A DNA stretch of 64,000 bases from Polymorphospora lycopeni (GTDB taxonomy: Bacteria; Actinomycetota; Actinomycetes; Mycobacteriales; Micromonosporaceae), in the NCBI RefSeq assembly GCF_042237075.1, contig NZ_JBCGDC010000017.1:1-64000 (forward strand). Reading direction: 5' to 3'. Both the position numbers and the translations under genes were made by a program. This document shows positions 16,992 through 25,395 of the stretch, one piece after another. Under the pieces are notes generated by a model, which was given only the letters and a program-made list of their open reading frames with translations, was not told the DNA's origin and made no database searches. Position 1 is the first letter of the stretch, and every line of letters starts with the position of its first letter.

Positions 16992-17917
16992 TCTGTGCTC
17001 CCCAATAGGGTGTCGGCGCCGGCGTCGAGGAGGTCGGCGGCGAGCGCCTTGCCGATCTCCGCCGCGTCGGCGGGCGTTCCGGTACGGGACAGCCGGAGGT
17101 CACGGACGCCGTCCGGGCTGATCACCGCCCCGCGCAGGTAGATCTCATCGCCGTCGTCGCCTTCGGCGATCTCGGCGTAGGCCGCGACCGGGGCACTGCA
17201 CCCCGCTTCGAGCGTGGCCAGCAACGCCCGCTCCGCGGTGACCGCGGCCCGGGTCGGTGCGTGGTCGAGCGCGGCAAGCGACTCGACCAGGTCAATGTCC
17301 TCGGCCCGGCACTCGACCGCCAGCGCGCCCTGGGCCGGCGCGGGCAGCATCAGCATCGGGTCGAGGGTTTCGGTGATCTCACCGGCGCGGCCGAGCCGGG
17401 CCAGTCCGGCGCGGGCGAGTACGACCGCGTCGAGGTCGGCGGCGGGGCCGAGCACGCGCGCCATCCGGGTGTCGACGTTGCCCCGGATCGGGACGACCTC
17501 CAGTTGCAGGCCGAGGGCCCGGAGCTGGGCGATCCGCCGGAGCGCGCCGGTGCCGACGACGGCACCGGCCGGCAGTTCGGTCAGGGTACGGCCGTCCCTG
17601 GCGATCAGCGCGTCCCGCGGATCCTCGCGGGGCGGTACGGCCGCGATGTGCAGGCCGGGGTGACCGGCGGTCGGCAGGTCCTTGTAGGAGTGCACGGCGA
17701 AGTCGATCCGGTGGTCGGTGAGCGCGTCGCGCAACGCGGACACGAACACCCCGACGCCGAGCCGTAGCACGGGCGCGGAGGAGCGGTCGCCGGCCGTGAC
17801 GATCTCGACCAGCTCGACCTCACGGCCGGTGGCGGCGTGCACGGCGGCGGCGACCAGCCGGGACTGGGCGAGCGCCAGTGCGCTGCCCCGGGTGCCGAGG
17901 CGCAGTGGTGCGTTCAT
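16988..17917 (-). CDS. hemC: Hydroxymethylbilane synthase (porphobilinogen deaminase)
   Basis: Polymerises four porphobilinogens. The product is 309 residues from the ATG at 17917, which shares one base with the hemA stop (TGATG); a GTG directly before it (17920) is an alternative. It begins NAPLRLGTRGSALALAQS, the conserved N-terminus, and has the dipyrromethane-cofactor Cys in LEAGCSAPVAAYAE. The length is normal. It lies third in the rex-hemACDB operon and overlaps hemD by 4 nt. Confidence 0.95.
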   Translation of the reverse strand: MNAPLRLGTRGSALALAQSRLVAAAVHAATGREVELVEIVTAGDRSSAPVLRLGVGVFVSALRDALTDHRIDFAVHSYKDLPTAGHPGLHIAAVPPREDPRDALIARDGRTLTELPAGAVVGTGALRRIAQLRALGLQLEVVPIRGNVDTRMARVLGPAADLDAVVLARAGLARLGRAGEITETLDPMLMLPAPAQGALAVECRAEDIDLVESLAALDHAPTRAAVTAERALLATLEAGCSAPVAAYAEIAEGDDGDEIYLRGAVISPDGVRDLRLSRTGTPADAAEIGKALAADLLDAGADTLLGSTE

Positions 17918-19221
17918 CACCGTTCTCCGATGTCGGGCACGGAGTCGGCCTGGGCGCTGCCGGGCACCTCGAGGTCGAACAGTTCGCGCAACAGGGCAGT
18001 GTACTGGTCACCACCGGGCTCGGCGGCCAGTTGACGAGCGCGTACGGTCGGCGAGTGCAGCAACCGCTGGACCACCCGGTGGACGGTGTGGGCCACCTCG
18101 GCGCGCTGCTCCTCGCTGAGGTCGGGGCGGCGCTGGGCCAGCCGGCGCAGTTCGGCGGTGACCACGTCGTCGGCGCGGGCCCGCAGGGCGGCCACGGTGG
18201 GGGCGACGTCGGCACCGCGCAGCCAGGAAAGGAACGCCTCGACCTCGGTGGTGACGATCCGGGTCACGGCGAGCTGGTCGGCGGCGGCGGGACCGTCGCG
18301 CAACGCGGTGGCGAGGTTGTCGATGTCGACGACGACCACACCGGGCAGTTCGGCGGCGGCCGGCTCGACGTCGCGGGGCACCGCCAGGTCGAGCACGACC
18401 AGCGGGGTGTCCCGGTCGGCGAGGGCGGTCGCGAGCATGTCGCGGGTCAGCACCGGCTGGGTCGACGCGGTGGCCGCGACGACGACGTCGACGCCGGTCA
18501 GCGCGGCGGCCAGGTCCTGGTACGGCACGGCGCTGGCGCCGTACGACTCGGCGAGCCGGACGGCGCGGTCGTTGCCCCGGTTGGCCACCGACAGCGGACC
18601 GACCCCGGCGCGGGACAGCGTGGCAACGGAGAGCGCACCCATGGCGCCGGCCCCGATCACCAGCGCCGGCCGGCCGGGGAGCCCGCCGTCGAGGTGGGTG
18701 GCGGCGACGTCGAGCGCGGCGGTGACCACGCTCTGGCCGGCCCGGTCGATGCCGGTCTCGGAGTGTGCCCGCTTGCCGACCCGCAGGGCCTGCTGCATGA
18801 GTTCGTGGAGCAGGCGGCCGGTGGCCTCGGCCTCGGTCGCCGCGTGGTAGGCGTCGCGGAGCTGTCCGAGGATCTGTGCCTCGCCGACGACCATCGAGTC
18901 CAGCCCGGCGGCGACCCGGAAGGCGTGTTCGACGGCGGCGCCGTCGTAGTGCACGTAGAGGCGGTTGGCCAGGTCGTTCTGGACACAGCCGGCGTGGGCG
19001 GCGAGCACCTCGCAGATGTCGCCGAGGCCGCCGTGGAAGCCGGTGACGGCGGCGTAGACCTCGACCCGGTTGCAGGTCGAGACGACGACGGCTTCGCCGA
19101 TGTAGGGCTGGGCGAGCAACCGGTCCAGGGTTCGGGTGAGGTCGGCCGGCGCCACCGCGAGCCGCTCCAGGGTCGCGACCGGGGTGGTGCGGTACGACGC
19201 GCCGACGACGAGCAGGTTCAC
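17917..19221 (-). CDS. hemA: Glutamyl-tRNA reductase
   Basis: First committed step of C5-pathway haem synthesis: NADPH-dependent reduction of glutamyl-tRNA to glutamate-1-semialdehyde. It has 434 residues from the GTG at 19221 (NLLVVGASYRTTPV). The catalytic Cys is in VVSTCNRVEVYA near residue 50, and the NADPH fold in VIGAGAMGALSV. The start overlaps the rex stop (GTGA). As in Streptomyces, it is the first haem gene after rex, so haem supply is tied to the redox sensor. Confidence 0.95.
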   Translation of the reverse strand: MNLLVVGASYRTTPVATLERLAVAPADLTRTLDRLLAQPYIGEAVVVSTCNRVEVYAAVTGFHGGLGDICEVLAAHAGCVQNDLANRLYVHYDGAAVEHAFRVAAGLDSMVVGEAQILGQLRDAYHAATEAEATGRLLHELMQQALRVGKRAHSETGIDRAGQSVVTAALDVAATHLDGGLPGRPALVIGAGAMGALSVATLSRAGVGPLSVANRGNDRAVRLAESYGASAVPYQDLAAALTGVDVVVAATASTQPVLTRDMLATALADRDTPLVVLDLAVPRDVEPAAAELPGVVVVDIDNLATALRDGPAAADQLAVTRIVTTEVEAFLSWLRGADVAPTVAALRARADDVVTAELRRLAQRRPDLSEEQRAEVAHTVHRVVQRLLHSPTVRARQLAAEPGGDQYTALLRELFDLEVPGSAQADSVPDIGER

Positions 19222-19991
19222 GAGCCGACCGCCTCCTGCGTGCCGGTTGCCGCGAGCCCGCCGGGCAGGGCCGTGAGACCCGCCGCCGGTCCGCTGGCCG
19301 GAATCCCGGTCAGCGAGGCCTTGCGGTGCTCGTGGAAGGAAAGGATCTGCAGCTCGATGGCGAGGTCGACCTTGCGTACGTCGACCCCGTCGGGCACCGA
19401 GAGCACGCACGGCGCGAAGTTGAGGATGCTGGTGACCCCGACCGCGACGAGCCGGTCGGCCACGCTCTGCGCGGCGGGCGCGGGGGTGGCGATCACGCCG
19501 ATGGCGATCGCCTCCTGCGCGGCGATGGTCGCCAGGTCGTCGATGTGCCGTACGACGAGACCGTTGATTTCCTCGCCGACCCGCGACTCGTCGGCGTCGA
19601 ACAGCGCGGCGATCCGGAATCCCCGGCTGACGAAACCGGCGTAGCCGGCGAGGGCGTGACCGAGGTTACCGACGCCGACGAGGGCGACGGCACGGCGCTG
19701 GGTCAGCCCCAATACGTATTCGATCTGGTCGATCAGCAGGGCGACGTCGTAGCCGACGCCACGGGTGCCGTAGGAGCCGAGGTGGGAAAGATCCTTACGC
19801 AGTTTCGCCGAGTTGACCCCGGCGGCTGTCGCGAGCGCCTCGCTGGAGACGGTGTCGTGACCGGTCTCGGCCAGATTGTGCAGGGCACGGAGGTATTCGG
19901 GGAGCCTGGCGACCGTCGCTTCAGGCAGGTCCGGGAGCGCCGGAACAGCGCCGGTGTGACCGGACGCGCCTGGATGGCGGTGCTGACTCAT
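19218..19991 (-). CDS. rex: Redox-sensing transcriptional repressor Rex
   Basis: NADH/NAD+ sensor that leaves DNA when NADH rises. The 257-residue protein starts at the ATG at 19991, with CGGAG before it; longer frames to 20078 look non-coding. A winged-helix domain (LPEYLRALHNLAETG to LRKDLSHLGSYGTRGVGYDV, about 20-90) precedes a Rossmann fold (VALVGVGNLGHALAGY). It heads the leftward rex-hemA-hemC-hemD-hemB operon. A near-consensus Rex site overlaps the promoter at 20120-20148, indicating autoregulation as shown for S. coelicolor. Confidence 0.95.
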   Translation of the reverse strand: MSQHRHPGASGHTGAVPALPDLPEATVARLPEYLRALHNLAETGHDTVSSEALATAAGVNSAKLRKDLSHLGSYGTRGVGYDVALLIDQIEYVLGLTQRRAVALVGVGNLGHALAGYAGFVSRGFRIAALFDADESRVGEEINGLVVRHIDDLATIAAQEAIAIGVIATPAPAAQSVADRLVAVGVTSILNFAPCVLSVPDGVDVRKVDLAIELQILSFHEHRKASLTGIPASGPAAGLTALPGGLAATGTQEAVGS

Positions 19992-20119
19992 GGGACTCCG
20001 TGCGGTGCGCTCATGGACCAGCCGGGCCGGCGGCTGAGGCGACCGGGCCGGCGGGTCGGATCGGCAACCCTCCCGCAACCGCCGTGACCGGCTGTGCTAG
20101 CAGGGCTCGTCGGGGTTAC

Positions 20120-20148
20120 AGAGTAGGCGCTTGTGAAGGCGTGCACAA
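20120..20148 (-). promoter_or_regulatory. Rex operator overlapping the rex-hem operon promoter
   Basis: Positions 20132-20147 read TGTGAAGGCGTGCACA, matching TGTGAACGCGTTCACA at 14 of 16 places, the Rex (ROP) consensus. On the minus strand TTGTGC (20148-20143), a 17-nt spacer and TACTCT (20125-20120) make a plausible -35/-10 promoter covered by the operator. The rex start lies 128 nt further on. Confidence 0.8.
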
Positions 20149-20383
20149 ATCGCGATCTTGATCGACCACCGTGGTGATCCGCCCCACCTGCGGTTCGTAG
20201 ATCACCTGGCAGACCGGCATCAGGGTCGCCCGTCGATTATTGCGCAATTCTGAACCAACCGGCCGTGATGCCACCGACATCGACCACGGTCCGCGACCGG
20301 GCGCCCCGGAGACCGGCTCCGGTAGGGGCAGCCCTACCGTGAAGAGGCCGGCCGACGGGATGGGGGCGAAACGGCCTTATGCC

Positions 20384-20389
20384 TAGCGT
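20384..20389 (+). promoter_or_regulatory. -10 box of sensor kinase gene (leaderless)
   Basis: TAGCGT followed by exactly 7 nt and then the ATG at 20397. Confidence 0.5.
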
Positions 20390-20396
20390 CGACGAC

Positions 20397-21704
20397 ATGA
20401 GCGCCGCCAGCCTGTCCACCACCTCGGCCGTCGATCCGGCCGCATCGCGCAGCATCGTGCGCCAGCTCGGGATCGACTCGGGCTACATCCTGCTCGGCTT
20501 CCCCCTCGCCCTGGCCAGTTTCATCGTGCTGATCGCCGGGCTCGCGGTCGGCACCGGACTGGCCGTCACCGTGATCGGCCTGCCGATCCTCGCCGGGGTC
20601 CTGTACGCGGCGCGCGGGTTCGCCGACATCGAGCGCCTGCGCCTGCCGCCCGTACTGCACCAGCCACGGATCCGGCCGCACTACCGGACACCGGATCCGG
20701 GCGCGAACGCCTGGCGGCGGATCTTCGTCCCGATCGCCGACGCCCAGTCCTGGCTCGACCTGGCACACGGCTGCCTCAAGGTCTTCGTCTCCCTGATCGC
20801 CTTCGTCATCACCGTGGTCTGGTGGGCCGGGGCCGTCGCCGGCAGCCTCTACTGGGCGTACGACTGGCTCCTGCCGCGGCCCACCGAGGGCGGCTCGCTC
20901 AACGAACTGCTCGGTCTCGGCGGCTCCGGCCTGGCCCGTATCGGCCTCAACACCGCCATCGGCGTCTTCTTCCTCGTCACCCTGCCGATCGTGGTACGCG
21001 GCTGCGCCCTGCTCCAGGCCAGTTTCGGCCGGGCCCTGCTGACCGGGGTGGCCGAGATGCGCAACCGGATCACCGTGCTGGAGGAACAGAAGCGGGCCGC
21101 GGTGTCCGCCGAGGCGACCGCGCTGCGCCGGCTCGAACGCGACATCCACGACGGGCCGCAGCAGCGGCTCGTCCGGCTGGCCATGGACCTCGGCCGGGCC
21201 CAGCAGCAACTCGCCAACGATCCGGACGCCGCCCGCCGGACCCTGGACGAGGCCCTGGTGCAGACCCGGGAGACCCTGCACGAGCTGCGTGCCCTCTCCC
21301 GTGGGATCGCCCCGCCGATCCTGATCGACCGAGGGCTGCCCAGCGCGCTCGCGGCGCTCGCCAGCCGGGGGGTCATCCCGATCGAACTCACCGTCGACCC
21401 CGCCCTGGGCACCCCGGGCGGCCGGCTCGACCCGGCGGTGGAGAGCACCGCCTACTTCGTCGTCGCCGAGGCGCTCGCCAACGTGGCCAAGCACAGCGCC
21501 GCGTCGGACTGCTGGCTGACCGTCTCCCGGACCGACCACGACCTGCGGATCGAGGTGGTCGACGACGGGGTCGGCGGGGCACATGTCTCCAAGGGGCACG
21601 GGCTGGCCGGCATCGCCGACCGGTTGCGGGCCAACGGTGGCATGCTGAGTGTGCTCAGCCCGCCGGGCGGACCCACCGAGATCCGGGCCGAGCTGCCGTG
21701 TTGA
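20397..21704 (+). CDS. NarL-type sensor histidine kinase
   Basis: A 435-residue membrane kinase. An N-terminal putative sensor region with about four TM segments (GYILLGFPLALASFIVLIAG, VIGLPILAGVL, IAFVITVVWWAGAVAGSL, GVFFLVTLPIVVRG) leads into a HisKA_3 dimerisation helix with the phospho-His in ERDIHDGPQQRL and an HATPase domain (VVDDGVGGA, GHGLAGIADRL). I choose the ATG at 20397 because TAGCGT sits 7 nt before it; an in-frame ATG at 20379 would overlap that box. The partner regulator follows 28 nt downstream. The architecture resembles envelope-stress kinases of the LiaS/DesK type; the signal is unknown. Confidence 0.88.
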   Translation: MSAASLSTTSAVDPAASRSIVRQLGIDSGYILLGFPLALASFIVLIAGLAVGTGLAVTVIGLPILAGVLYAARGFADIERLRLPPVLHQPRIRPHYRTPDPGANAWRRIFVPIADAQSWLDLAHGCLKVFVSLIAFVITVVWWAGAVAGSLYWAYDWLLPRPTEGGSLNELLGLGGSGLARIGLNTAIGVFFLVTLPIVVRGCALLQASFGRALLTGVAEMRNRITVLEEQKRAAVSAEATALRRLERDIHDGPQQRLVRLAMDLGRAQQQLANDPDAARRTLDEALVQTRETLHELRALSRGIAPPILIDRGLPSALAALASRGVIPIELTVDPALGTPGGRLDPAVESTAYFVVAEALANVAKHSAASDCWLTVSRTDHDLRIEVVDDGVGGAHVSKGHGLAGIADRLRANGGMLSVLSPPGGPTEIRAELPC

Positions 21705-21732
21705 CCCTGCCGAAACGGAAGACGCCGACCAG

Positions 21733-22395
21733 ATGCGGGTAGTGATCGCCGACGACGCCGTACTCCTGCGCGAGGGGATCATCCGGCTGCTGACCGAACA
21801 CGGCCACGATGTGGTGGCGGCCGTCGGTGACGGGGACACCTTCGTCGAGGCGGTCGTCGTCCACAAGCCCGACGTCTCGATCGTCGACGTACGGATGCCG
21901 CCGTCACACACCGACGAGGGGCTGCGCGCCGCCGTCGAGGCCCGCCAGCGGGTGCCGCGTACGCCGATCCTGGTGCTGTCCCAGTACGTCGAGGTGTCGT
22001 ACGCCGACGACCTGCTCGCCACCGCCGCCGGGGCCGGCGGGGGCGGCGGTGGGATCGGCTACCTGCTCAAGGACCGGGTGGCCGCGATCGAGGAGTTCCT
22101 CGACGCGGTCGCCCGGGTGGCCGCCGGCGGTACGGTCCTGGACCCCGAGGTCGTCGGCCAGTTGCTCGTACGTCGGCGCCGCGACGACCCGCTGCGCGAG
22201 CTGACCCCCCGCGAGCGTGAGGTGCTGTCGCTGATGGCGGAGGGCCGGTCGAACACCGCCATCGCGCGATCCCTGGTGGTCAGCGACGGCGCGGTGGAGA
22301 AGCACGTCCGCAACATCTTCACCAAGCTGCAGCTGCCGCCGGACGAGGAGCAGCACCGCCGGGTCCTGGCGGTGCTCGCCTACCTGCGCGGCTGA
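21733..22395 (+). CDS. NarL/LuxR-family response regulator
   Basis: A 220-residue regulator starting MRVVIADDAVLLREGI. The receiver domain (1-125) has the phospho-acceptor Asp in SIVDVRMPP. It also has an unusual Gly-rich insert (GAGGGGGGIGYLLKDR) before the conserved Lys. The LuxR HTH is LTPREREVLSLMAEG to AVEKHVRNIFTKL (about 155-210). It is cotranscribed with the kinase. Its last 16 bp overlap the 3' end of the convergent HAD gene. Confidence 0.92.
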   Translation: MRVVIADDAVLLREGIIRLLTEHGHDVVAAVGDGDTFVEAVVVHKPDVSIVDVRMPPSHTDEGLRAAVEARQRVPRTPILVLSQYVEVSYADDLLATAAGAGGGGGGIGYLLKDRVAAIEEFLDAVARVAAGGTVLDPEVVGQLLVRRRRDDPLRELTPREREVLSLMAEGRSNTAIARSLVVSDGAVEKHVRNIFTKLQLPPDEEQHRRVLAVLAYLRG

Positions 22396-23039
22396 AGCCG
22401 TCCGGCCAGGGTGACCGCCTCGGTGAGCGTCTCGGCGACCGGGTGCCCGGAGGCCCGCAGCCGGCCGGGGTCGGTGAACCCGCCGGTGTAGAGGACGCAG
22501 CGGGCGCCCACCGACTCGGCGGCGTCGGCGTCGTCGAGCGAGTCGCCGATCAGCACCACCGAACGCGGGTCGACACCCAGCTCGGCGAGATGGCTTTCGA
22601 GATGTCCGGCCTTACGGTCCCCGCCGACGGTGCCGCGCAGCCCGTCGACCCGGTTGAACAGGCCGGACAGCCCGTACGTCTCGACGGCCGGCACCAGCTC
22701 GTCGTGGAACCACATCGACAGCAACGACTGGCTGCCGGACCAGTTCCGCATCGCGCTGGTGGCGTCGGCGGCGAGTTCGCAGGTGGTCAGCCCGGTGCGG
22801 TAGGCGTCGTGGAAGATCCGGTCGAGCCGGCCGAACTCGTCGTCGTCGACGGCCCGGCCGAGGACCTCGGCGTAGTAGTCGGAGATCGGCCGGCGGAACC
22901 GGCCCCGGTGCTCGTCGGCGGTGACCGCCGGGCCGGCGACCGCGGCGAAGACGACGTTGGTCGACTCGACGACGAGGTTGAGGTCGTTGAGCAGGGTGCC
23001 GTTCCAGTCCCAGACGAGGTGGGTGGGTGCGGTGGTCAC
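22380..23039 (-). CDS. HAD-superfamily hydrolase, phosphoglycolate-phosphatase-like
   Basis: A 219-residue phosphatase-type protein. HAD motif I is LVWDWNGTLLND near the N-terminus, motif III is GDRKAGH, and motif IV is VVLIGDSLDDADAAESVGA. A helical cap lies between motifs I and III, as in the Gph group; the substrate is not determined. TAGGGT lies 6 nt before the GTG start, so the mRNA is probably leaderless. It lies 13 bp after the glutaredoxin-like gene on the same strand. Confidence 0.85.
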   Translation of the reverse strand: MTTAPTHLVWDWNGTLLNDLNLVVESTNVVFAAVAGPAVTADEHRGRFRRPISDYYAEVLGRAVDDDEFGRLDRIFHDAYRTGLTTCELAADATSAMRNWSGSQSLLSMWFHDELVPAVETYGLSGLFNRVDGLRGTVGGDRKAGHLESHLAELGVDPRSVVLIGDSLDDADAAESVGARCVLYTGGFTDPGRLRASGHPVAETLTEAVTLAGRLQPRR

Positions 23040-23045
23040 CGCAGC

Positions 23046-23051
23046 ACCCTA
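23046..23051 (-). promoter_or_regulatory. -10 box of HAD gene (leaderless)
   Basis: TAGGGT on the minus strand, 6 nt before the GTG at 23039. Confidence 0.5.
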
Positions 23052-23052
23052 C

Positions 23053-23316
23053 TCAGCCGGGCGGCGCCGGTCGAGGCCGTCGCAGGTCGCCCAGCAACCG
23101 CTCCTCCTCGACCCGCCAGTAGCCGTGTTCGCGGCCGTCGAGCAGCACGACGGGCAGCCGGTCGCCGTAGTCGCGTTCGAGTTCGAGGTCGCCGGTGACG
23201 TCGACCTCGACCCAGCGGTCGCCGGTGACGGCCACCACCCGGTCGATGGCGGCCTTGGCGTCGTCGCACAGGTGGCAGCCGGGGCGGGTGATCAGGGTCA
23301 GGCGTGGCTCAGCCAC
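23053..23316 (-). CDS. Glutaredoxin/thioredoxin-like protein
   Basis: An 87-residue protein, RLTLITRPGCHLCDDAKAA, with redox motif CHLC at residues 14-17 and the cis-Pro in DRLPVVLLDG: the small DUF836/glutaredoxin-like family. It probably reduces disulfides or mixed disulfides, in this organism perhaps with mycothiol. Its ATG overlaps the end of the acyl-CoA ligase gene by 8 nt, so the two are cotranscribed. A similar gene lies near rex and bldN in Streptomyces. Confidence 0.85.
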   Translation of the reverse strand: MAEPRLTLITRPGCHLCDDAKAAIDRVVAVTGDRWVEVDVTGDLELERDYGDRLPVVLLDGREHGYWRVEEERLLGDLRRPRPAPPG

Positions 23317-24910
23317 CGGCGTACTCCGATCTCAGCATGGTCTTGCGGACCTTTCCTATCGCCGAGTGTGGCAGCGCGTCGACGAACTCCAGCGTGGCGG
23401 GGCACTTGAAGCGGGCCAGCCGGTCAGCGCAGTGCCGGCCCAACTCGGCGGAGGTGACGGTGCCGCCGGGGGCACGGACGACGTACGCCGCGACGGCCTG
23501 CCCGGCGGTCGGGTGCGCGATCCCGAGCACCGCCGACTCGGCGACGTCCGGGTGGGCGTCGAGCACGAGTTCGACCTCGTGCGGGTAGACGTTGAAGCCG
23601 TTGACGATGATCAGCTCGCCGACCCGGTCGACGAGGAAGAGGTCGCCGTCGGCGTCGGCGTACGCGATGTCGCCGGTCGCCCACCAGCCGTCCGGGTCGG
23701 GGCCGTCGTGCCCGTCGGGCCAGTAGCCGGAGAAGAGGTTGGCGCCACGTACGACGATCTCGCCGGGATCGGTGCCGGGTGAGCCGTACTCGACGGCGAG
23801 TTCGTCCTCCTCGCCGGCCTCGGTGGCGCCGTCGCGCCACAGGTCCGCGCCGTCCGGCCCGACGAGCCGCAGTTCGACGCCGGGAATCGGCTGGCCGATC
23901 GAGCCGCTCTTCGGTGCCGGGCTGGCCAGGGTGGCGGTGAGCACGGGCGCGGTCTCGGTCAGGCCGTACCCGACGAAGGCCGGCCGCCCGGCGGCGGCGG
24001 TGAACCGCTGCGCGGTGGCCGGGTCGAGCGGCGCCGCGCCGCAGACCGCGACCCGGACCGAGGTCATGGCCGCGCGCAGGTCGGGCTGGTCGGCCCAGCC
24101 GGCGAACATCGACGGCACGCCGACGACCCCGCTGACCCGGTGCCGGGTGATCGCCGCCAGCGCCTCGGCCGGCTCGAACCGGTCGAGCAGTACGCCGCAC
24201 GCGCCGTGGTAGGCGACCGCGCCGAGACCGGTGTTGAGCCCGTACGCGTGGAACAGCGGCAGCGCGAGCAGCAGCCGGTCGTCGGTGCCGACGACGGCGG
24301 GCCGGATGCGGGCGATCTGCTCGTGGTTGGCCATCAGCGCCCGGTGGGTCAGCATGGCGCCCTTCGGCTGCCCCTCGGTGCCGGAGGTGTAGAGCAGTAC
24401 CGCCACCTCGTCGCGGCCGGTCGGCCCGGTCGGGGTGGGTGCCGCGCCGTCGGGGACCGGCGGTGGACCGGTGTGTACGCCGGTGAGCGCGGGCAGTTCG
24501 GCGCGGATGCCGTCGACGAGTTCCCTGATCTCTTCGGTGCAGATCAGCAGGGTGGCTCCGGAGTCGGCGAGCACGTGCCGCAGCTCGCGGGCGGTGAACG
24601 CGGGGTTCACCGGCACGGCGATCCGGCCGGCGCGCAGGGCGGCGAAGTAGCTGACGACGAATTCCGGCGAGTTGGGCAGTGCGATGGCGACGCGGGGCCG
24701 CGGTTCGCCGGGCGTCGCCGGGGCGAGTCGGGTCAGAGCCGCGGTGGCGGTGTCGATGCGGGCGTCGAGGTCGCCCCAGGTGATCGTCTGGTCGCGCCAG
24801 ACGAGGGCGGGACGTTCGGGGCCACCTGCGGCGGCCCGCCGTACGCGTTCGGCGAGGGTGCCGCCGGGGCGCGCGACGACGGGGTCGGGGGTGCTGGCTG
24901 GTTCCTGCAC
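23309..24910 (-). CDS. AMP-forming acyl-CoA synthetase/ligase
   Basis: A 533-residue adenylating enzyme that activates a carboxylic acid, probably a fatty acid, to its CoA thioester. The P-loop is VLLYTSGTEGQPKGAM, the acyl-site motif VGYGLTETAP, the hinge GWWATGDIAYAD and the C-terminal catalytic Lys in PHSAIGKVRKTML. The GTG at 24910 gives the normal family length; an upstream in-frame GTG near 24931 and an open frame to 25108 exist. It is cotranscribed with the glutaredoxin-like gene. Confidence 0.88.
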   Translation of the reverse strand: MQEPASTPDPVVARPGGTLAERVRRAAAGGPERPALVWRDQTITWGDLDARIDTATAALTRLAPATPGEPRPRVAIALPNSPEFVVSYFAALRAGRIAVPVNPAFTARELRHVLADSGATLLICTEEIRELVDGIRAELPALTGVHTGPPPVPDGAAPTPTGPTGRDEVAVLLYTSGTEGQPKGAMLTHRALMANHEQIARIRPAVVGTDDRLLLALPLFHAYGLNTGLGAVAYHGACGVLLDRFEPAEALAAITRHRVSGVVGVPSMFAGWADQPDLRAAMTSVRVAVCGAAPLDPATAQRFTAAAGRPAFVGYGLTETAPVLTATLASPAPKSGSIGQPIPGVELRLVGPDGADLWRDGATEAGEEDELAVEYGSPGTDPGEIVVRGANLFSGYWPDGHDGPDPDGWWATGDIAYADADGDLFLVDRVGELIIVNGFNVYPHEVELVLDAHPDVAESAVLGIAHPTAGQAVAAYVVRAPGGTVTSAELGRHCADRLARFKCPATLEFVDALPHSAIGKVRKTMLRSEYAGG

Positions 24911-25108
24911 GGTCGCTGAGTCTGGCACAGTGCCACCCGTCCCGACTACGCCCGATCGTCGATGGACGGCCGGTGCCGGGGCGGGTCCGCTGGCCAGCAG
25001 GCCGGGTCCGATTCGACGGCCTTCGGAAGGCGCGGTACCGTGCACGGGACTGATCGACTCGCCGGTGCCGGCCGCAGAACGATCACCGTGGCAGGGTCCG
25101 GGCACCAC

Positions 25109-25312
25109 TCATCCGGGTGAAGCGGACCGTGGATACCAGAAGCTCGGGTGGCTCGCCAGATCGCGTGCCACCTGTCGGCGCGTCTCCGCGTTTGCGCTGG
25201 TCATCGCCATCCACCAGAAGTACGTCAATTTCTCGGCGCCGCACACTTTGTGCGACGGGTCGATCCACGTCCAGTAAATACTTTGGCTCTGTGTAACGGA
25301 CTCCGCACGCAT
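25109..25312 (-). CDS. Small hypothetical protein divergent from the sigma gene
   Basis: A 67-residue frame from the ATG at 25312. The C-terminal two thirds have protein-like composition and GC-rich third positions: WTWIDPSHKVCGAEKLTYF, then ETRRQVARDLASHPSFWYP. The first 12 codons are lower in GC. Many Trp/Phe/Tyr residues suggest a compact domain. I do not recognise a family. It faces away from the coupled ORF/sigma unit across an 82-bp gap. It may be spurious. Confidence 0.4.
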   Translation of the reverse strand: MRAESVTQSQSIYWTWIDPSHKVCGAEKLTYFWWMAMTSANAETRRQVARDLASHPSFWYPRSASPG

Positions 25313-25373
25313 CGGTGACGTTGCCCCTATCATCACCAGGGTTGACCCACCCGTTTTGCCGTGAGTCGACACC

Positions 25374-25395
25374 CCTCAGCCTGAGGAGGCCTCAG
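25374..25395 (+). promoter_or_regulatory. Alternative hairpins around the ribosome binding site
   Basis: CCTCAG-C-CTGAGG-AGG-CCTCAG: the central CTGAGG (25381-25386), next to the GAGGAGG ribosome site, can pair with either the upstream or the downstream CCTCAG; the latter reaches the G of the GTG start at 25395. Two exclusive short stems could switch translation. Confidence 0.35.

Noticed and set aside
25083..25268. 61-codon minus-strand frame
   Set aside because: Overlaps the better 67-codon frame, is Arg/Gly-rich and has no protein-like features.
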